From positions 41,408 to 105,407 of the forward strand of contig JNWL01000021.1 of NCBI GenBank assembly GCA_000716465.1: 64,000 bases of DNA. The letters run 5' to 3'. Position 1 is the stretch's first letter; each line of letters starts with the position of its first letter. The notes below the pieces were generated by a model. It made no database searches, was not told the origin of the DNA, and saw only the letters and a program-made list of their open reading frames with translations. Both the position numbers and the translations under genes were made by a program. Positions 62,763-64,000 of the stretch are shown here, one piece after another. This DNA is from Streptomyces bikiniensis (lineage in GTDB: Bacteria; Actinomycetota; Actinomycetes; Streptomycetales; Streptomycetaceae).

Positions 62763-64000
62763 TCAGCCGGCGGGTATCGGCAGGGGGCGCTTCTCCAGGG
62801 CGGCGGCCATGATCTCCGGAAAGAGGTCGGGGGTGCAGGCGAAGGCCGGGACGCCCAGCGCGGCGAGCTCTGCGGCCCGGTCGCGGTCGTAGGCGGGGGT
62901 GCCCTCGTCGGAGAGCGCGAGCAGGGCCACGAACTGCGTGCCGGCGGCCTTCATCGCCGCGATCCGCTTCGTCAGTCCGCCGCGGATGCCGCCCTCGTAC
63001 AGGTCGCTGACGAGGACGACGACGGTGTCGGCGGGGCGGGTGATGCCCGCCTGGCAGTGGGCGAGGGCCCGGTCGATGTCGGTGCCGCCGCCGAGCCGGG
63101 TTCCGAAGAGGACGTCGACGGGGTCGTCCAGCCGGTCGGTCAGGTCGACGACGGAGGTGTCGAAGACGACGAGCCGGGTGGCGAGCGTCCGCAGGGAGGC
63201 GAGGACCGCGGCGAAGACGGCGGCGTGGACGACGGAGGCCGCCATGGAGCCGGACTGGTCGACGCAGAGCACGACCTCCTTCCGTACGCCCCGGGCGGCG
63301 CGGGCGTGGCCGACGAGCCGCTCGGGGACGACCGTGCGGTGCTCGGGCAGGTGGTTCTTGAGGTTGGCGCGGATCGTGCGGTTCCAGTCGACGTCCCGGT
63401 GGCGGGGCCGGCTGGTGCGGGCGGAGCGGTCGAGCGCGCCGGTGAGGGTGGCGCGGGTGCGGGCGGCGAGGCGCTCCGTCAGGTCGTCGGCGACCTTGCG
63501 GACGACGGCGCGTGCGGTCTCCCTGGTGGTCTCGGGCATGGCCTCGCGGAGGGAGAGGAGGGTGCCGACGAGGTGCACGTCGGGCTCGACGGCCGCCAGC
63601 ATCTCCGGCTCCAGGAGGAGGGTGGCGAGGCCGAGCCGGTCGATCGCGTCGCGCTGCATGACCTGGACGACGGGGGCGGGGAAGTACGTGCGGATGTCGC
63701 CGAGCCAGCGGACGACGGAGGGCGCGGAGGCGCCGAGCCCTGCCGTACGGCTCCGCCCGGGGCCGGTGACGGTGCCGGGGCCGGTGCTCGTGCGGTCGCG
63801 GTTGTGGCCGTGGTCGTCCGGGTGCCGGTCGTAGAGGGCGGCGAGGGCTCCGTCCACGGCGGCGTCGGTCCCGGTGAGCGTCCGCCCGGTGCCGTCGGCA
63901 CCGTCCCCGCCGAGGACGAGCCGCCAGCGACGCAGCCGCTCGTCGGCGGGGTCGGGGGCCGCGGGGGTTGTGGGGGCCGCGGGGGTTTTGGGGGGTGCGG
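62763..64000 (-). CDS. VWA domain protein (N-terminus beyond window)
   Basis: At least 412 aa; the gene is cut by the window end, where ERLRRWRLVLGGDGADGTG still reads in frame. The N-terminal half is a helical domain (PAPVVQVMQRDAIDRLGLAT). The C-terminal VWA domain has the MIDAS DxSxS in EVVLCVDQSGSMAASVVHAA, the Thr in LGGGTDIDRAL and the Asp in VLVSDLYEGG. Proteins of this type are often paired with a MoxR AAA+ ATPase. A GTG at 63857 is internal. Confidence 0.9.
   Translation of the reverse strand, partial: APPKTPAAPTTPAAPDPADERLRRWRLVLGGDGADGTGRTLTGTDAAVDGALAALYDRHPDDHGHNRDRTSTGPGTVTGPGRSRTAGLGASAPSVVRWLGDIRTYFPAPVVQVMQRDAIDRLGLATLLLEPEMLAAVEPDVHLVGTLLSLREAMPETTRETARAVVRKVADDLTERLAARTRATLTGALDRSARTSRPRHRDVDWNRTIRANLKNHLPEHRTVVPERLVGHARAARGVRKEVVLCVDQSGSMAASVVHAAVFAAVLASLRTLATRLVVFDTSVVDLTDRLDDPVDVLFGTRLGGGTDIDRALAHCQAGITRPADTVVVLVSDLYEGGIRGGLTKRIAAMKAAGTQFVALLALSDEGTPAYDRDRAAELAALGVPAFACTPDLFPEIMAAALEKRPLPIPAG

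Overview
This window is Streptomyces chromosome. It is very GC-rich, coding is dense with strong G/C bias at third positions, GTG and some TTG starts are common, and typical actinobacterial families recur (SCO4848 family, DUF3017, DUF6350, DUF2690, XRE regulators with helical repeats). The order around trpS, the D-Ala-D-Ala carboxypeptidase, the SCO4848 family gene, the metallophosphoesterase and sdhCDAB matches what I remember of the conserved core of S. coelicolor, in reverse. It is core genome with two accessory patches.

Layout. 1-6.1 kb: a sigma-70 family factor with a collagen-like partner, a leaderless HTH/Clp-N regulator, a DUF4328 protein, a GH20 lipoprotein and an OHCU decarboxylase. 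6.3-9.7 kb: sdhCDAB. 9.8-16.1 kb: a MarR gene with a decayed MFS neighbour, an alpha/beta hydrolase, a membrane protein/DCC/TetR operon behind two operator palindromes, and a peptide-binding lipoprotein-type SBP. 16.1-17.9 kb: a metallophosphoesterase and an intact SCO4848 family gene.

About 17.9-24.95 kb is an integrated element. A phiBT1-type large serine integrase lies beside an attR-like junction that cuts a second SCO4848-type gene after about 24 codons. The cargo is a methyltransferase, a 160-aa protein of unknown family, three overlapping small genes, an HTH/helical-repeat regulator and two HNH nuclease genes. No phage structural or conjugation genes are visible.

25.1-37.4 kb: carboxypeptidase, YihY, a DprE1/DprE2-like pair, a 2'-5' RNA ligase family protein, trpS, rocD, a YgiC/YgiB-like pair, a DMT transporter and a BKACE enzyme. 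37.5-40.8 kb is a second accessory patch: an XRE regulator divergent from an operon of small genes ending in a 44-aa peptide and a PIMT-like methyltransferase. This is my best candidate for an undescribed, imiditide-like RiPP system. 41-48.3 kb: GntR, MocR/AhpD-like pair, membrane proteins sharing a GNVTxGxHNTVTN motif, and mdh. 48.4-64 kb: a DUF2690 regulator, folD, DUF2079, purHN, DUF6350, an HTH/sigma-like/TM fusion, sucCD and a VWA protein cut by the window end.

The central-metabolism genes form a theme: succinate dehydrogenase, malate dehydrogenase and succinyl-CoA synthetase of the TCA cycle, and purH, purN and folD of purine and one-carbon metabolism. A second theme is the tandem repeat: several genes have arrays that duplicate the 3' end of the gene including its stop codon. 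All functional names rest on reading the protein sequences; no database search was run.
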